A stretch of DNA of 64,000 nucleotides from Candidatus Accumulibacter sp. 66-26 (GTDB lineage Bacteria > Pseudomonadota > Gammaproteobacteria > Burkholderiales > Rhodocyclaceae): NCBI GenBank assembly GCA_001897745.1, contig MKUH01000017.1, forward strand, positions 62,001 to 126,000, written 5' to 3'. Positions 10,939 to 22,744 of this stretch are shown piece by piece (positions within the stretch are counted from its first letter, which is position 1; each line of letters begins with the position of its first letter). The notes beneath the pieces are model-generated. The model searched no databases and was not told the DNA's origin. It saw only the letters and a list, made by a program, of their open reading frames with translations. Both the position numbers and the translations under genes were made by a program.

Positions 10939-11509
10939 GGGCCTGGTCTGCGGGGTCGACGAGGCCGGGCGCGGCCCGCTCGCCGGGCCGGTGGTGGCGG
11001 CCGCGGTGATCCTCGATCCGGCGCGCCCGATCGCCGGCCTGAACGATTCCAAGAAGCTCTCGGCGAAAAAGCGCGAGGCGCTGGCCGTGGAGATTCGTGA
11101 AAAGGCGTTGGCCTGGGCGGTGGCCGAAGCGAGCGTCGAGGAAATCGATCGCATCAATATCCTGCAGGCCAGCCTGCTCGCCATGCAGCGCGCCGTCGCG
11201 GCGCTCGCCACGCCGCCCGAGCACGCGCTGATCGACGGCAACCGCTGCCCGGCGCTGGCGTGCACCGCCGAGGCCGTGATCGGCGGCGACGGCAAGGTGG
11301 CGGCGATCGCGGCCGCATCGATCCTGGCCAAGACCGTGCGCGACGCCGGCATGCTCGAACTGCACGCCGCCCATCCGCAATACGGCTTCGACCGCCACAT
11401 GGGCTATCCGACGGCGGTTCACCTCGCGGCCCTGCGCGAGCACGGCGTCAGTCCGGAGCATCGGCGCAGCTACGCGCCGGTCGCCCGGATCCTGCAACTG
11501 GCGCGCTAG
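10919..11509 (+). CDS. rnhB: Ribonuclease HII
   Basis: Removes misincorporated ribonucleotides and RNA primers from RNA-DNA hybrids. The 196-residue product shows the family motif [13 protein letters not shown] at residues 13-25 (Asp14 and Glu15 being the first metal ligands), [13 protein letters not shown], the IDGN segment, and ILAKTVRD. The start overlaps the end of lpxB, the same coupling seen in E. coli where rnhB follows lpxB. Confidence 0.95.
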   Translation: MSLLLPEGLVCGVDEAGRGPLAGPVVAAAVILDPARPIAGLNDSKKLSAKKREALAVEIREKALAWAVAEASVEEIDRINILQASLLAMQRAVAALATPPEHALIDGNRCPALACTAEAVIGGDGKVAAIAAASILAKTVRDAGMLELHAAHPQYGFDRHMGYPTAVHLAALREHGVSPEHRRSYAPVARILQLAR

Positions 11510-11513
11510 TTTC

Positions 11514-12308
11514 ATGCGCCACATCGCCTCGCGCGACAACCCGCATTTCAAGGCGCTCAGGAAGCTCTGCCAGAGCGGGCGCGAACGGCGCAAGACGGGG
11601 CTCGTCCTGCTCGATGGCATGCATCTGATCGAAGCCTACGCGGCGCATTGCGGCTGGCCGGCGGAGATCGTCGTCAGCGAGAGCGGTACCCGGCGCGAGG
11701 AAATCGCCGCCTTTCTGGCGCGCGGCGCCGACGGCGAAAACCCGCCTCCCGGCACCCGGACCCTGCTCGCCGACGCTCTGTTCGCCGAGCTCGCGGCGGT
11801 CGATACGCCGAGCGGCATCATGGCCGTCGCGGCGCAGCCGAAGCCGGCACGCGCGCCCGACATGAAGGCCGACGCGGTGCTCCTCGACGGCGTGCAGGAC
11901 CCTGGCAACGTCGGCTCCATCCTGCGCAGCGCGGCGGCGGCCGGCATTCGCCAGGTGCTGCTGGCGGACGACTGCGCGCACGCGTGGTCGCCGAAGACGC
12001 TGCGCGCCGCGATGGGCGCGCATTTCCTGCTCGACATCCACGAGAACGCCGATCTGGCGAGCTTCCTCGACGGCTACGGCGGGCAGGGTGCGGTCACCGC
12101 GCTCGACGCCGCCACCTCGCTCTACGCGGCGAATCTGCGGGGGCCGGTGGCCTGGGTGTTCGGCAGCGAAGGGCAGGGCGTGCGCCCGGAGGTCGCGGCG
12201 GCGGCCCGCCTGCGCGTGCGCATCCCGATGCCGGGTGCGACCGAGTCGCTCAACGTCGCGGCGGCGGCGGCCGTCTGCCTGTTCGAAACGCTGCGCCAGC
12301 GCCTCTGA
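11514..12308 (+). CDS. TrmH-family RNA 2'-O-methyltransferase
   Basis: SPOUT-class methyltransferase acting on rRNA or tRNA. The 264-residue product has an N-terminal substrate-binding domain (about residues 1-110) and the three SPOUT motifs: LLDGVQDPGNVGSILR (from residue 123), VFGSEGQGV, and a C-terminal IPMPGATESLNVAAAAAVCLFE, which is the trefoil-knot SAM pocket. It ends the envelope operon, four bases after rnhB. The family includes RlmB, TrmH and TsnR-like enzymes; sequence alone does not fix the target nucleotide. Confidence 0.88.
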   Translation: MRHIASRDNPHFKALRKLCQSGRERRKTGLVLLDGMHLIEAYAAHCGWPAEIVVSESGTRREEIAAFLARGADGENPPPGTRTLLADALFAELAAVDTPSGIMAVAAQPKPARAPDMKADAVLLDGVQDPGNVGSILRSAAAAGIRQVLLADDCAHAWSPKTLRAAMGAHFLLDIHENADLASFLDGYGGQGAVTALDAATSLYAANLRGPVAWVFGSEGQGVRPEVAAAARLRVRIPMPGATESLNVAAAAAVCLFETLRQRL

Positions 12309-12330
12309 ACGTTGCGCCCGGCGCCCGGCC

Positions 12331-13161
12331 TCAGTACGAACTGCGTTCCAGCTTGATTTCCTGCATGATCGTCGTCGAGATTTCCTCGATCGACTTGGTC
12401 GACGAATCGAGCCAGCGGATGCCTTCCTTGCGCATCAGCTTCTCCGCCTCGGCCACTTCGTGCCGGCAGTTTTCGAGTGCCGCATAGCGGCTGTTCGGCC
12501 GGCGTTCGGTGCGGATCGCCTGCAGACGATCGGGCTGGATGGTCAGGCCGAACAGTTTCTGGCGATGCTTGTCGAGCCCCTCGGGCAGCGCGCGCCGCTC
12601 GAAGTCCTCGGGGATCAGCGGATAGTTCGCCGCCTTCAGCCCGAACTGCATGGCCAGATAGAGGCTGGTCGGCGTCTTGCCGCAGCGCGACACGCCGACC
12701 AGAATCACGTCGGCTTCCTCCAGACCCTTGTTGGTGATGCCGTCGTCGTGACCGAGCGTGTAGTTGATCGCCTCGATGCGGTCCTTGTACGAATTGCTGT
12801 CGGTCGAGCTGTGGAAGCGCCCGATGGTGTGCGTCGACTTCAGGCCGAGCTCGGCTTCGAGCGGGGCGATGAAAGTCTCGAAGAAGGAGAGGTAGAGCGC
12901 GTCGGCCTGGCGCAGGATGGCGTTGAGATCGGGCTCGACGAGCGTCGAGAAGACCACCGGCCGCAGGCCGTCCTCGCGCGCCGCCTGCGAGATGCGCGCG
13001 GCGCACTCGCGGACTTTTTCGGCGGTATTGGTGAAGGGCATGCGCACCTGGCGCAGCTTGACCCCCTCGAACTGGGTGAGCAGGCTGTGGCCGAGCGTTT
13101 CGGCCGTGATGCCGGTGCCGTCGGAAACGAAAAACGCGGTGCGGACGGTGGGAACGTTCAT
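12331..13161 (-). CDS. ppsR: PEP synthase regulatory protein (bifunctional kinase/pyrophosphorylase, DUF299)
   Basis: Inactivates PEP synthase by ADP-dependent phosphorylation of its active-site Thr and reactivates it by phosphate-dependent dephosphorylation. The 276-residue product has the N-terminal [17 protein letters not shown] segment and a P-loop-like [11 protein letters not shown] at residues 156-166, both diagnostic of the family. Its target, ppsA, lies 7 kb away at the far end of the same carbon-metabolism cluster. It converges tail-to-tail with the TrmH-family gene and lies downstream of ppc on the same strand. Confidence 0.93.
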   Translation of the reverse strand: MNVPTVRTAFFVSDGTGITAETLGHSLLTQFEGVKLRQVRMPFTNTAEKVRECAARISQAAREDGLRPVVFSTLVEPDLNAILRQADALYLSFFETFIAPLEAELGLKSTHTIGRFHSSTDSNSYKDRIEAINYTLGHDDGITNKGLEEADVILVGVSRCGKTPTSLYLAMQFGLKAANYPLIPEDFERRALPEGLDKHRQKLFGLTIQPDRLQAIRTERRPNSRYAALENCRHEVAEAEKLMRKEGIRWLDSSTKSIEEISTTIMQEIKLERSSY

Positions 13162-13222
13162 TTCGGGCTCGGCGAATGAAAGACGGGAATTCTAGCACCG
13201 GCCGCCCGCCTGCGTCGCCGCG

Positions 13223-13261
13223 CCGCGCGGAGAACGGCGCCGGTGGCCGTTCTCCGCGCGG
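13223..13261. terminator. Strong hairpin between ppc and ppsR
   Basis: Arms CCGCGCGGAGAACGGC (13223-13238) and GCCGTTCTCCGCGCGG (13246-13261) are perfectly complementary over 16 bp with a 7-base loop. It begins 9 bases past the ppc stop on the minus strand. No U-tract follows on either strand, so it may act as an mRNA 3'-end stabiliser or weak terminator rather than a classical intrinsic terminator. Confidence 0.55.
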
Positions 13262-13269
13262 ACGCCGGC

Positions 13270-16056
13270 TTAGCCGCTGTTGCGCAGGCCGGCCGCGATG
13301 CCGTTGATCGACAGGTGGATGCCGCGCCGCACGCGCTCGTCGAGCGGTTCCGTCGAGCCGCCGGCGCGGTGCCGGCGCAACAGTTCGACCTGCAGGTGGT
13401 TGAGCGGGTCCATGTAGGGGAAGCGGTTGCGGATCGAGCGGCGCAGCAGCGGGTTGTCGGCAAGCAACTCGTCCTGCTCCTCGATGGCCAGCAGGAGGCG
13501 ACGCGTGCGTTCGAACTCGGCGCTGATCCGCCCGAACACCTCGGCGCGCAGCTTTTCGTCGGCGACGAGTTCGGCGTAGCGCGAAGCGATCGCCAGATCG
13601 GCCTTGGCCAGCACCATGTCCATGTTCGAGAGGAGGGTGCGGAAGAAGGGCCAGCGCCGGTGCATCTGGCGCAGCGTGGCGAGGCCGTCCGGATTCTCGG
13701 CAAGCCAGGCTTCGACCGCCGAGCCGAAGCCGTACCAGCCCGGCAGCATCAGGCGACACTGCGCCCAGCTGAACACCCAGGGAATCGCCCGCAGGTCCTC
13801 GATACGCTCGGACGCCTTACGCGACGATGGGCGCGAGCCGATGTTGAGGCCCGATATTTCGGAGATCGGCGTCGACTCGCGGAAGTAGCGGTTGAAACCT
13901 TCCGTTTCGTAGACCAGGCCGCGATAGGCTGCAAAAGCGAGCCCCGAGAGGCGTTCCATGATGGTGCGCCAGGCGTGCGGCTCGGCTTCGCGCTCGAGGT
14001 CGAGCAAGGTCGCTTCGAGCGTCGCGGCGGCGAGGATTTCGAGGTTGCGGCGGCCGACTTCGGGGTTTGCGTACTTCGACGAAATCACTTCGCCCTGCTC
14101 GGTGATGCGGATCTGGCCGGAGACGGCGCCGTCCGGCTGCGCGAGGATGGCCTGATAGCTCGGGCCGCCGCCGCGTCCGACCGAACCGCCGCGCCCGTGG
14201 AAGAGGCGCAGGCGAACGCCGGCGGCGGCGAAGACGCCGGCCAGTTCGACCTCGGCCTTGTACAGCTCCCAGCCGGAGGTAAGGAAGCCGCCGTCCTTGT
14301 TGCTGTCCGAATAGCCGAGCATGACCTCCTGCTCGTCGCCGCGCGACGCCACGAGCTGGCGATACGCCGGCTCGGCGAACAGGCGCTGCATGACGCCGGC
14401 GCTGTGGCGCAGATCGTCGATCGTCTCGAACAGCGGGATGATGTTCATCGCCAGCGTCGGTGCGTCGTCGAGCGTCGCGCCCGGCGTCAGCAGGCCGGCT
14501 TCCTTGAGCAGCAGCGCGACTTCGAGCAGGTCGGAGGCGCCGTCGGTCTTCGAGATGATGACGTTGGGCAGCGCCGCGGCGCCGTAACGGGCGCGCAACT
14601 CGCGCGCGGCGAAGAAGATCGCGAGTTCGCCGCGCGTTTCCTCGGAATACTCGGCGTAGGGCGAATACAGCGGACGCGGGCAGGCGATTTCGCCGCACAG
14701 CAGGGAAATGCGGGCGTCCTCGTCGAGCGTGGCGTAGGTCAGCATGCTCGGGATGCGGCCGGCGCGCGTCAGCAGTTCGGCGACGCTGCGCTCATGCACG
14801 TCGGAATTCTGGCGCAGGTCGATCGGCGCCAAATGGAAGCCGAAGACCTGGACGGCGCGGATCAGGCGGCGCAGACGGCCGCCGGCGAGCAGCGGGGCGC
14901 CGTGGTGCGCCAGCGACTCGGCGAGCACTTCGAGGTCGGCCTGCAGCTCGGCGGCGTCGGCGTAGGGCTGTGCGGCGCCGACGGCGTGGCGCAGCGCTTC
15001 GTGCTGGTCGAGCGCTTGCGCGGTGGCTGCGAGACGGGCATAGAGGCCGGTCAGGGCGCGCCGGTAGGGTTCGTCGGAGCGGTGCGGCGAGTGGTCCGGC
15101 GAACGGCCGGCCAGCGCTTCGAGCGCCGCCGAACTGTGGATCAGAAGCTGCGAGAGCGGCAGTTCGGAACCGAGCGTGTGGATTTCGCCGAGGTAGAAGT
15201 CGATCGCCGCCGTCGATTGCAGGCGCAGCGCGGTTTTCAGGATGTCGGCGGTGACGAAGGGATTGCCGTCGCGGTCGCCGCCGATCCAGCTGCCGACGCG
15301 GAAGAAGGGCGGCAGCTGCCAGTCCTCTTCGGGGAAGCGCTTGCTCAGCATGTCCTGCAGCTGGCCGTAGAGGCGCGGCAGTTCGGCGAAGAAGGTGTCG
15401 TCGTAGTAACTGATGCCGTTCTTGATCTCGTCGACGACGGCCAGCCGGTTCGGGCGCAGCATGCGCGTGCGCCACAGGGTGAGCACCGAACGGCGCAGCG
15501 TGAGGTCGTTTTCCTCCTGCTCCTCGGGCGTCAGCTGCATGCGGTCGCGCTGGTCGAGCTGGCGGGCGATTTCGCGCTGGCATTGCAGGATGCTCTTGCG
15601 CGAGACCTCGGTCGGGTGCGCGGTGAGGACCGGCGAAACGAGGGCGCCGGCGAAGAAGTCGCGGATCTTTTCGGCTGGCACGCCGGCTTCCCGCGCGCGG
15701 TCGAGCGCGTGCGCCAGGCTGCCGTCGCGCGGCGCCGACCCCATCAGGTCGTGCGCGCGGCGGCGGCGGATGTGGTGCTGGTCCTCGGCGATGTTGGCCA
15801 GATGCAGGAAGTAGCTGAAGGCGCGCACGACCGAGATCATCGCGTCGCGCGGCAGGCCGTCGAGGAGCGATTCCAGCTCGGCGCGCGCCTGCGGGTCGAG
15901 TTCGCGATCGAAACGGATCGACGTCTGGCGGATGCGCTCGACGAGGGCGAACACCGCGTCGCCCTCCTGCTCGCGCACGGTGTCGCCGAGCAGGCGGCCG
16001 AGCAGGCGGATGTCGTCGCGCAGGGGGAGGTCTTTGTCGGAGGCGGGGACGGTCAT
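13270..16056 (-). CDS. ppc: Phosphoenolpyruvate carboxylase
   Basis: Anaplerotic carboxylation of PEP to oxaloacetate. The 928-residue product has the catalytic [11 protein letters not shown] motif, the [11 protein letters not shown] and [14 protein letters not shown] loops, and the C-terminal GLRNSG, all expected of the bacterial-type enzyme; the length is slightly above E. coli (883). It uses the PEP that the nearby ppsA product makes. A long open frame on the opposite strand over the whole gene is a GC-rich antisense shadow. Confidence 0.97.
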   Translation of the reverse strand: MTVPASDKDLPLRDDIRLLGRLLGDTVREQEGDAVFALVERIRQTSIRFDRELDPQARAELESLLDGLPRDAMISVVRAFSYFLHLANIAEDQHHIRRRRAHDLMGSAPRDGSLAHALDRAREAGVPAEKIRDFFAGALVSPVLTAHPTEVSRKSILQCQREIARQLDQRDRMQLTPEEQEENDLTLRRSVLTLWRTRMLRPNRLAVVDEIKNGISYYDDTFFAELPRLYGQLQDMLSKRFPEEDWQLPPFFRVGSWIGGDRDGNPFVTADILKTALRLQSTAAIDFYLGEIHTLGSELPLSQLLIHSSAALEALAGRSPDHSPHRSDEPYRRALTGLYARLAATAQALDQHEALRHAVGAAQPYADAAELQADLEVLAESLAHHGAPLLAGGRLRRLIRAVQVFGFHLAPIDLRQNSDVHERSVAELLTRAGRIPSMLTYATLDEDARISLLCGEIACPRPLYSPYAEYSEETRGELAIFFAARELRARYGAAALPNVIISKTDGASDLLEVALLLKEAGLLTPGATLDDAPTLAMNIIPLFETIDDLRHSAGVMQRLFAEPAYRQLVASRGDEQEVMLGYSDSNKDGGFLTSGWELYKAEVELAGVFAAAGVRLRLFHGRGGSVGRGGGPSYQAILAQPDGAVSGQIRITEQGEVISSKYANPEVGRRNLEILAAATLEATLLDLEREAEPHAWRTIMERLSGLAFAAYRGLVYETEGFNRYFRESTPISEISGLNIGSRPSSRKASERIEDLRAIPWVFSWAQCRLMLPGWYGFGSAVEAWLAENPDGLATLRQMHRRWPFFRTLLSNMDMVLAKADLAIASRYAELVADEKLRAEVFGRISAEFERTRRLLLAIEEQDELLADNPLLRRSIRNRFPYMDPLNHLQVELLRRHRAGGSTEPLDERVRRGIHLSINGIAAGLRNSG

Positions 16057-16188
16057 GATGGAGGTCGATAGTCCGGTCGTGAAGGAAATTGCCTGCGGGG
16101 CGAAGGGTGGAAGAGAGGAGCGGTAGCGGCTCTTCCCGTCCGGCGCCTTGCGCCGCGAAGGCGTCGTGGCTGTGGTTGGTTTACGGGG

Positions 16189-17655
16189 CTAGTGGGTCTT
16201 CCGCCGGCGTTCGGCCAGTTGCTCGCGCAGCGTGCGCGCGGCGGGTTTGAGCGGCGTGCGGCTGACCGTCCACCCGGATTGCGTCGGCGGCGTCAGGAAG
16301 CGGAAGCGCGTGGCGAGCCAGCCGAAGGCGCGGTAGAGCGCCGGTCGCGTGTACAGCGCGGCCCAGCCGGCCCATACGGCGTCCATCAGCGCGCTCCGGG
16401 CGGCGCCCTGGCCGACCAGCGGCGCGTGGCCGGGGCGCGCTTCGTGCGTCGCTTCGCCGCGCAGGCGGATCAGCAGGTCGGGAATCGGGATCTTCACCGG
16501 GCAGACTTCGCCGCAGGCGCCGCACAGGCTGGAGGCGGTCGGCAGCGCGTGCGTCGCGGCCAGCCCCATCATGTGCGGCGAGATGATCTCGCCGATCGGG
16601 CCGGGATAGGTGGTGCCGTAGGCGTGGCCACCGATGCGCGTGTAGACCGGGCAGTGGTTCATGCATGCGCCGCAGCGGATGCACTGCAGCGTGGCGCGCA
16701 TCTGCTCGTCGGCGTAGGCCTGCGTCCGGCCGTTGTCGAGCAGGACGAGGTGCACTTCCTTCGGGCCGTCGAGTTCGGCGCCTTTGCCGTCCGCTCCGCC
16801 CTTGCGCGGGCCGCCGATCATGTTGAAGTAGGTAGTGATCGCCTGGCCGGTCGCCGAGCGCGTCAGCAGACCGTAGAGCGGCGGCACGTGTTCGAGCTTC
16901 TCGACGACCTTCTCGATGCCGGTGATCGCCACATGCACGTCGGGCACCGTCGTGCACATGCGGCCGTTGCCCTCGTTCTCGACGAGGCACAGGGTGCCGG
17001 TCTCGGCGACCGCGAAGTTGACGCCGGAGAGGCCGATGTCGGCGTGCATGAACTTCTCGCGCAGCACGGCGCGGCCGATGCCGATCAGCTCGTCGACCGA
17101 CTCGGTGTAGCTGACGCCCGGCACCTTTTCGGCGAACAGCCGGGCGATCTGCTGCTTGGTCTTGTGGATGGCCGGCATGATGATGTGCGAAGGCTTCTCG
17201 CCGTCGAGCTGGACGATGTACTCGCCCATGTCGCTCTCCAGCGCGGCGATGCCGGCCGCTTCCATCGCGTGGTTGAGCTCGGTCTCCTCGCTGACCATCG
17301 ACTTGCCCTTGACCATCAGCTTCGCCGAGTGGCGCTGGGCGATGCCGACGATTATCGCGTTGGCCTCTTCGGCGTTCTCGGCCCAATGCACCTGCACGCC
17401 CTTGGCGGTCAGATTGCGTTCGAGCTGTTCGAGCAGGTCGGGCAGGCGCGCCAGGCTGTACTGGCGGATCGCCTCGGCGATAGCGCGCTGGCGCTGCAGC
17501 GATGCGTCGTCGGGAAACTGCGCGGCGCGCTTGGCCATCAGGAAGTCCATGGCGCCGCGGAAGCTCTGGCGCAGATGCGCGTCGGACGTCGCGTCGACGC
17601 TGCGCTGCTTGAACTCGGCGGCGGGAACGAACTGCAGCGGATGCTGGGCGCTCAT
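16189..17655 (-). CDS. lutB: L-lactate oxidation iron-sulfur protein LutB
   Basis: Part of the LutABC complex that oxidises L-lactate to pyruvate. The 488-residue product contains the LUD domain (about residues 70-290, with SAKLMVKGKSMVSEE) and two 4Fe-4S cysteine motifs toward the C-terminus, CIRCGACMNHCP and CGACGEVCPVKIP. The start ATG 17655 overlaps the lutC stop (4 bases). A longer frame upstream lies inside lutC and is not used. Confidence 0.94.
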   Translation of the reverse strand: MSAQHPLQFVPAAEFKQRSVDATSDAHLRQSFRGAMDFLMAKRAAQFPDDASLQRQRAIAEAIRQYSLARLPDLLEQLERNLTAKGVQVHWAENAEEANAIIVGIAQRHSAKLMVKGKSMVSEETELNHAMEAAGIAALESDMGEYIVQLDGEKPSHIIMPAIHKTKQQIARLFAEKVPGVSYTESVDELIGIGRAVLREKFMHADIGLSGVNFAVAETGTLCLVENEGNGRMCTTVPDVHVAITGIEKVVEKLEHVPPLYGLLTRSATGQAITTYFNMIGGPRKGGADGKGAELDGPKEVHLVLLDNGRTQAYADEQMRATLQCIRCGACMNHCPVYTRIGGHAYGTTYPGPIGEIISPHMMGLAATHALPTASSLCGACGEVCPVKIPIPDLLIRLRGEATHEARPGHAPLVGQGAARSALMDAVWAGWAALYTRPALYRAFGWLATRFRFLTPPTQSGWTVSRTPLKPAARTLREQLAERRRKTH

Positions 17656-18377
17656 TGACGGTTCTCCTCGGCCGCGTTCGCCGCAGTCTCTCGCGTCTTG
17701 TCCAGCAGCAGCACGACCAGCTCCTTCGGGCCATGCGCGCCGTAGGCCAGCGTCTGCTGGATGTCGGCCGTCTTCGACGGGCCGGAGATCAGCAGCGCAT
17801 TGGTCGGCAGCGAACGGCCGCCGTCGGCGGACCAGCCTTCCGCGGTCATCGCGTCGAACAGCGTGTCGTGGATGCAATCGGCGTCGAGCAGCGCGAAATG
17901 GATCGGCGGCACCAGCGACATCAGGCGCGGCTCGGCGGCGTCCGGCCAGATGATCAGCGTGCCGGTTTCGGCGATGGCGCCGCGCGTCGACGTGAAGCCG
18001 GCGTCGGTGGCCTCGAACAACTCCTGCTTCCATTCGCCGACCGGCCGGTCGTAGGCTTTCAGTCCGGGGATGCCGGCGGCGGCGAGCGCCGAGTCATGCA
18101 CGCCGCGCGGGCCGTGGAGCAGCGAAGCGACGCCCTTGGCGGCGCACAGTTCGCGCAGCGTGTCCGTCCAGCCGTCGGCCGTGACGGGAACGACTTCGCC
18201 GCGCCAGAAGGCCATCTGCGCGCAGAAGCGCGCGATCCGTTCGGCGCGGCTGTCGTCCTTGCGCATCGCGGCGTACAGCGCGTGCACGTCGGGTGCGGCG
18301 GGTTTGCTTTGGGGGGCGGCGGCGCGCAGGCGGCCGAGGATGCGCTCGCGCGCGCTGACGTTCGCGTTCGCACTCAT
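17652..18377 (-). CDS. lutC: Lactate utilization protein LutC
   Basis: LUD-domain subunit of the LutABC lactate oxidase system. The 241-residue product has the conserved GAIAETGTLIIWPD and a C-terminal ISGPSKTADIQQTLAYGAHGPKE, typical of LutC/YkgG. ATG 18377 overlaps the lutA stop and the gene end overlaps lutB, so the three are almost certainly translated from one mRNA. The order A-C-B differs from B. subtilis lutABC. Confidence 0.93.
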   Translation of the reverse strand: MSANANVSARERILGRLRAAAPQSKPAAPDVHALYAAMRKDDSRAERIARFCAQMAFWRGEVVPVTADGWTDTLRELCAAKGVASLLHGPRGVHDSALAAAGIPGLKAYDRPVGEWKQELFEATDAGFTSTRGAIAETGTLIIWPDAAEPRLMSLVPPIHFALLDADCIHDTLFDAMTAEGWSADGGRSLPTNALLISGPSKTADIQQTLAYGAHGPKELVVLLLDKTRETAANAAEENRQ

Positions 18378-19165
18378 GCTTCGTCTCCCGTTCCGGCCGG
18401 TTCGGTGCGCTCGCGCAGGAAGGTCGCCAGATGCTTGCCCTGGAAGGCGTCCTTGCGCTTCTGCAGCGTGTGGTTGATGTTCAGCAGGCAGCCGCAGTCG
18501 GCCGAGAGGAAGGTTTCGGCGCCCGACTCCTTGAGCGCGTCGGCCTTGTCGCCGGCCATCGCGCCGGAGATCGCCGGGTGCTTGAGCGAGAAGGTACCGC
18601 CGAAGCCGCAGCATTCGGATTCGTGCGACTGGGTGACGACCGTCACGCCCGGCAGGCTGTCGAGCAGGGCGCGTGCGTGCACGTGCGTGCCCATTTCGCG
18701 GCGCGCCGAGCAGGAGGTGTGCAGCGCGACCGTCGTCGGTCGGCGCCCTGTGCTCGATTCCTTCCACTGCACCGCGAGCACTTCGAGCAGGAACTCGGAA
18801 AGTTCGAAGACGCGCTCGGCCAGCGCGTCGGCTTTGGCCTTGAGCGACGCGTCGTCGGCGAACAGTTTGTGATAGTGGTGGCGCATCATCCCGGCGCACG
18901 ATCCGGAGGGAACGACGATCGGCCAGTCCTCCGGAAACAGCGCCATCTGCACCTGCGCCACCGCGCGCGCCTCGTCGGCGTAGCCGCTGGTATAGGCCGG
19001 CTGGCCGCAGCAGGTCTGGTTTTCCGGAAAGTGCACGGCGATGCCTTCGCGTTCGAGCAACTCGATGGCGTCCATTCCCGCCTCGGGGCAGAACAGATCG
19101 ACGAGGCAGGTGGCGAAAAAATAGACGTCCTTTGGACGCGGATCGCGGGTTATCTCTCGGTGCAT
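18374..19165 (-). CDS. lutA: L-lactate oxidation Fe-S oxidoreductase LutA
   Basis: Cysteine-rich CCG-domain subunit, homologous to the GlpC and heterodisulfide reductase families. The 263-residue product has two CCG motif copies (NQTCCGQPAYTSGY near residue 50 and ESECCGFGGTFSLK near residue 185) with partner Cys residues at FATCLVDLF and HTSCSARRE. ATG 19165 has GGAG five bases upstream. It is the first gene of lutACB, transcribed away from the regulator at 19.4 kb and preceded by two operators. Confidence 0.93.
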   Translation of the reverse strand: MHREITRDPRPKDVYFFATCLVDLFCPEAGMDAIELLEREGIAVHFPENQTCCGQPAYTSGYADEARAVAQVQMALFPEDWPIVVPSGSCAGMMRHHYHKLFADDASLKAKADALAERVFELSEFLLEVLAVQWKESSTGRRPTTVALHTSCSARREMGTHVHARALLDSLPGVTVVTQSHESECCGFGGTFSLKHPAISGAMAGDKADALKESGAETFLSADCGCLLNINHTLQKRKDAFQGKHLATFLRERTEPAGTGDEA

Positions 19166-19233
19166 GGCTTCTCCGTTCTGGCGTGCAGCGGCTTCGTTTG
19201 TCTAGGCATTAAGGTCTGAATCGGTCAATGGGT

Positions 19234-19250
19234 AATTGGTAAGACCAAAA
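19234..19250. promoter_or_regulatory. Operator 1, LldR/PdhR-type palindrome
   Basis: The sequence AATTGGTAAGACCAAAA matches the AATTGGTnnnACCAATT operator of the FadR-subfamily regulators LldR and PdhR in 15 positions or so. It lies 69 bases upstream of lutA, at the lut side of the divergent intergenic region. Confidence 0.75.
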
Positions 19251-19313
19251 CTTTCGGAAGACAAAATGTACGATACAACAGCCATGCAGTCAATTACAAG
19301 GAAATTTCCGGGC

Positions 19314-19342
19314 TTGCAGTTTGGCAATTAGCTGGTTAAAAT
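19314..19342 (+). promoter_or_regulatory. Probable promoter of the FadR/LldR-type regulator gene
   Basis: A weak -35 TTGCAG (19314-19319) and a good -10 TAAAAT (19337-19342) are separated by 17 bases. Transcription would start near 19349, inside operator 2, which fits negative autoregulation. Confidence 0.45.
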
Positions 19343-19343
19343 T

Positions 19344-19360
19344 TTATGGTCTTACCAGTT
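19344..19360. promoter_or_regulatory. Operator 2, LldR/PdhR-type palindrome
   Basis: TTATGGTCTTACCAGTT keeps the TGGTnnnACCA core of the same operator. Its centre is 110 bp from the centre of operator 1, so the two sites flank the divergent promoters. It overlaps an upstream in-frame ATG (19346), arguing that translation of the regulator begins further downstream. Confidence 0.7.
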
Positions 19361-19435
19361 ATGGCTGCACCCGAAGATCAATCTCGACCCTCCGTTTCGC
19401 AGCCTTCGCACCGTTCGCCGACAAGACCACGACCC

Positions 19436-20215
19436 ATGCCGCAATACAAACTGCAGGTTCCGCGCATTTCCGACGCCGTCGCCGCGTCGCTCGAAAAGCG
19501 CATCCTGGAAGGTTCGCTGAAACCCGGCGACCGCCTGCCGCCCGAGCGCGAGCTGGCGGCCGAACTGGGCGTTTCGCGCCCGTCGCTGCGCGAGGCGATC
19601 CAGAAGCTCGCCTCGAAGGGCATGCTGCAAAGCCGCCAGGGCGGCGGCACCTATGTCACCAACCGCCTGGAGTCGACCTTTCTCGATCCGTGGCAGGAAA
19701 TGCTGGGCGCGCACCCGACGCTGCGCGAGGATCTGCTCGAATTCCGCCGCATGCTCGAAGGGCAGGCCGCCGAATGGGCCGCCGAGCGCGCGACCGACGA
19801 AGACCTGACGCGCCTGACGCAGGCCTTCGACGCCATGAACGACGCCTTCGAGGCCGACGATCTCGACCGCCGTTCGAGCGCCGACATCACTTTTCACCAG
19901 GCGATCGGCGAGGCCACCCACAACGCGCTGATCGGCCATCTTTCCGCCGCGCTGCTGCGCCTGATGCAGGACAACATCCGCTTCAACCTCGGCGAGCTGA
20001 GCAGCATCCCGGCGGCCACCACGCTGCTCAAGAGCCAGCACGCCGCGATCCACGCCGCCATCGTCGAGCGCCGGCCGGCGGCAGCGCGCGCCGCCGCCGA
20101 GACGCACATCGATTTCGTGCGCGAGACGCTGGCCCAGTCGCTGCGCTCCGCCGCGCGGCGCGAAACGGCGACGCGCCGTCTGCATACCGATTTTTCCGAA
20201 ACATTCTCTTCCTGA
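19436..20215 (+). CDS. FadR-subfamily (GntR) transcriptional regulator, LldR/PdhR-like
   Basis: Metabolite-responsive repressor. It has an N-terminal winged helix-turn-helix (about residues 8-75, with PGDRLPPERELAAELGVSR and SLREAIQKLASKGML) and a C-terminal FCD domain (about 90-240) with His-containing helices FHQAIGEATHN, QHAAIHAAI and THIDF that bind metal and ligand in this family. In-frame starts exist at 19346, 19361 and 19436. The first overlaps operator 2 and the likely transcription start; 19436 gives a 259-residue protein of normal length. The two flanking operators and the divergent lut genes point to lactate (or pyruvate) control of lutACB; ppsA lies 24 bases downstream and may be cotranscribed. 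Confidence 0.85.
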   Translation: MPQYKLQVPRISDAVAASLEKRILEGSLKPGDRLPPERELAAELGVSRPSLREAIQKLASKGMLQSRQGGGTYVTNRLESTFLDPWQEMLGAHPTLREDLLEFRRMLEGQAAEWAAERATDEDLTRLTQAFDAMNDAFEADDLDRRSSADITFHQAIGEATHNALIGHLSAALLRLMQDNIRFNLGELSSIPAATTLLKSQHAAIHAAIVERRPAAARAAAETHIDFVRETLAQSLRSAARRETATRRLHTDFSETFSS

Positions 20216-20239
20216 TCCGCCCCTCTGAAAGGAATCCGC

Positions 20240-22615
<2,376 letters not shown>

Positions 22616-22635
22616 CGATTCTTGCGCAAAACAGG

Positions 22636-22664
22636 AAAACGCCCCGCATGCCGGGGCGTTTTTT
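22636..22664. terminator. Intrinsic terminator after ppsA
   Basis: Stem CGCCCCG/CGGGGCG (22640-22646 and 22652-22658) with loop CATGC, an upstream AAAA and a downstream run of six T (22659-22664). The A-run makes it likely to work on both strands, also ending the converging TRIC-family gene. Confidence 0.88.
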
Positions 22665-22744
22665 ATGCCCGGGAGGAATGAACGGAGGGGAGGGCGTTCC
22701 GCCTCACTTTCATCCGAAAAAAAGGGCGGCGCTTCGAAGGATGC

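Noticed and set aside
13243-16071. 942-codon open frame antisense to ppc
   Set aside because: Same reason: full-length PEP carboxylase motifs lie on the other strand.
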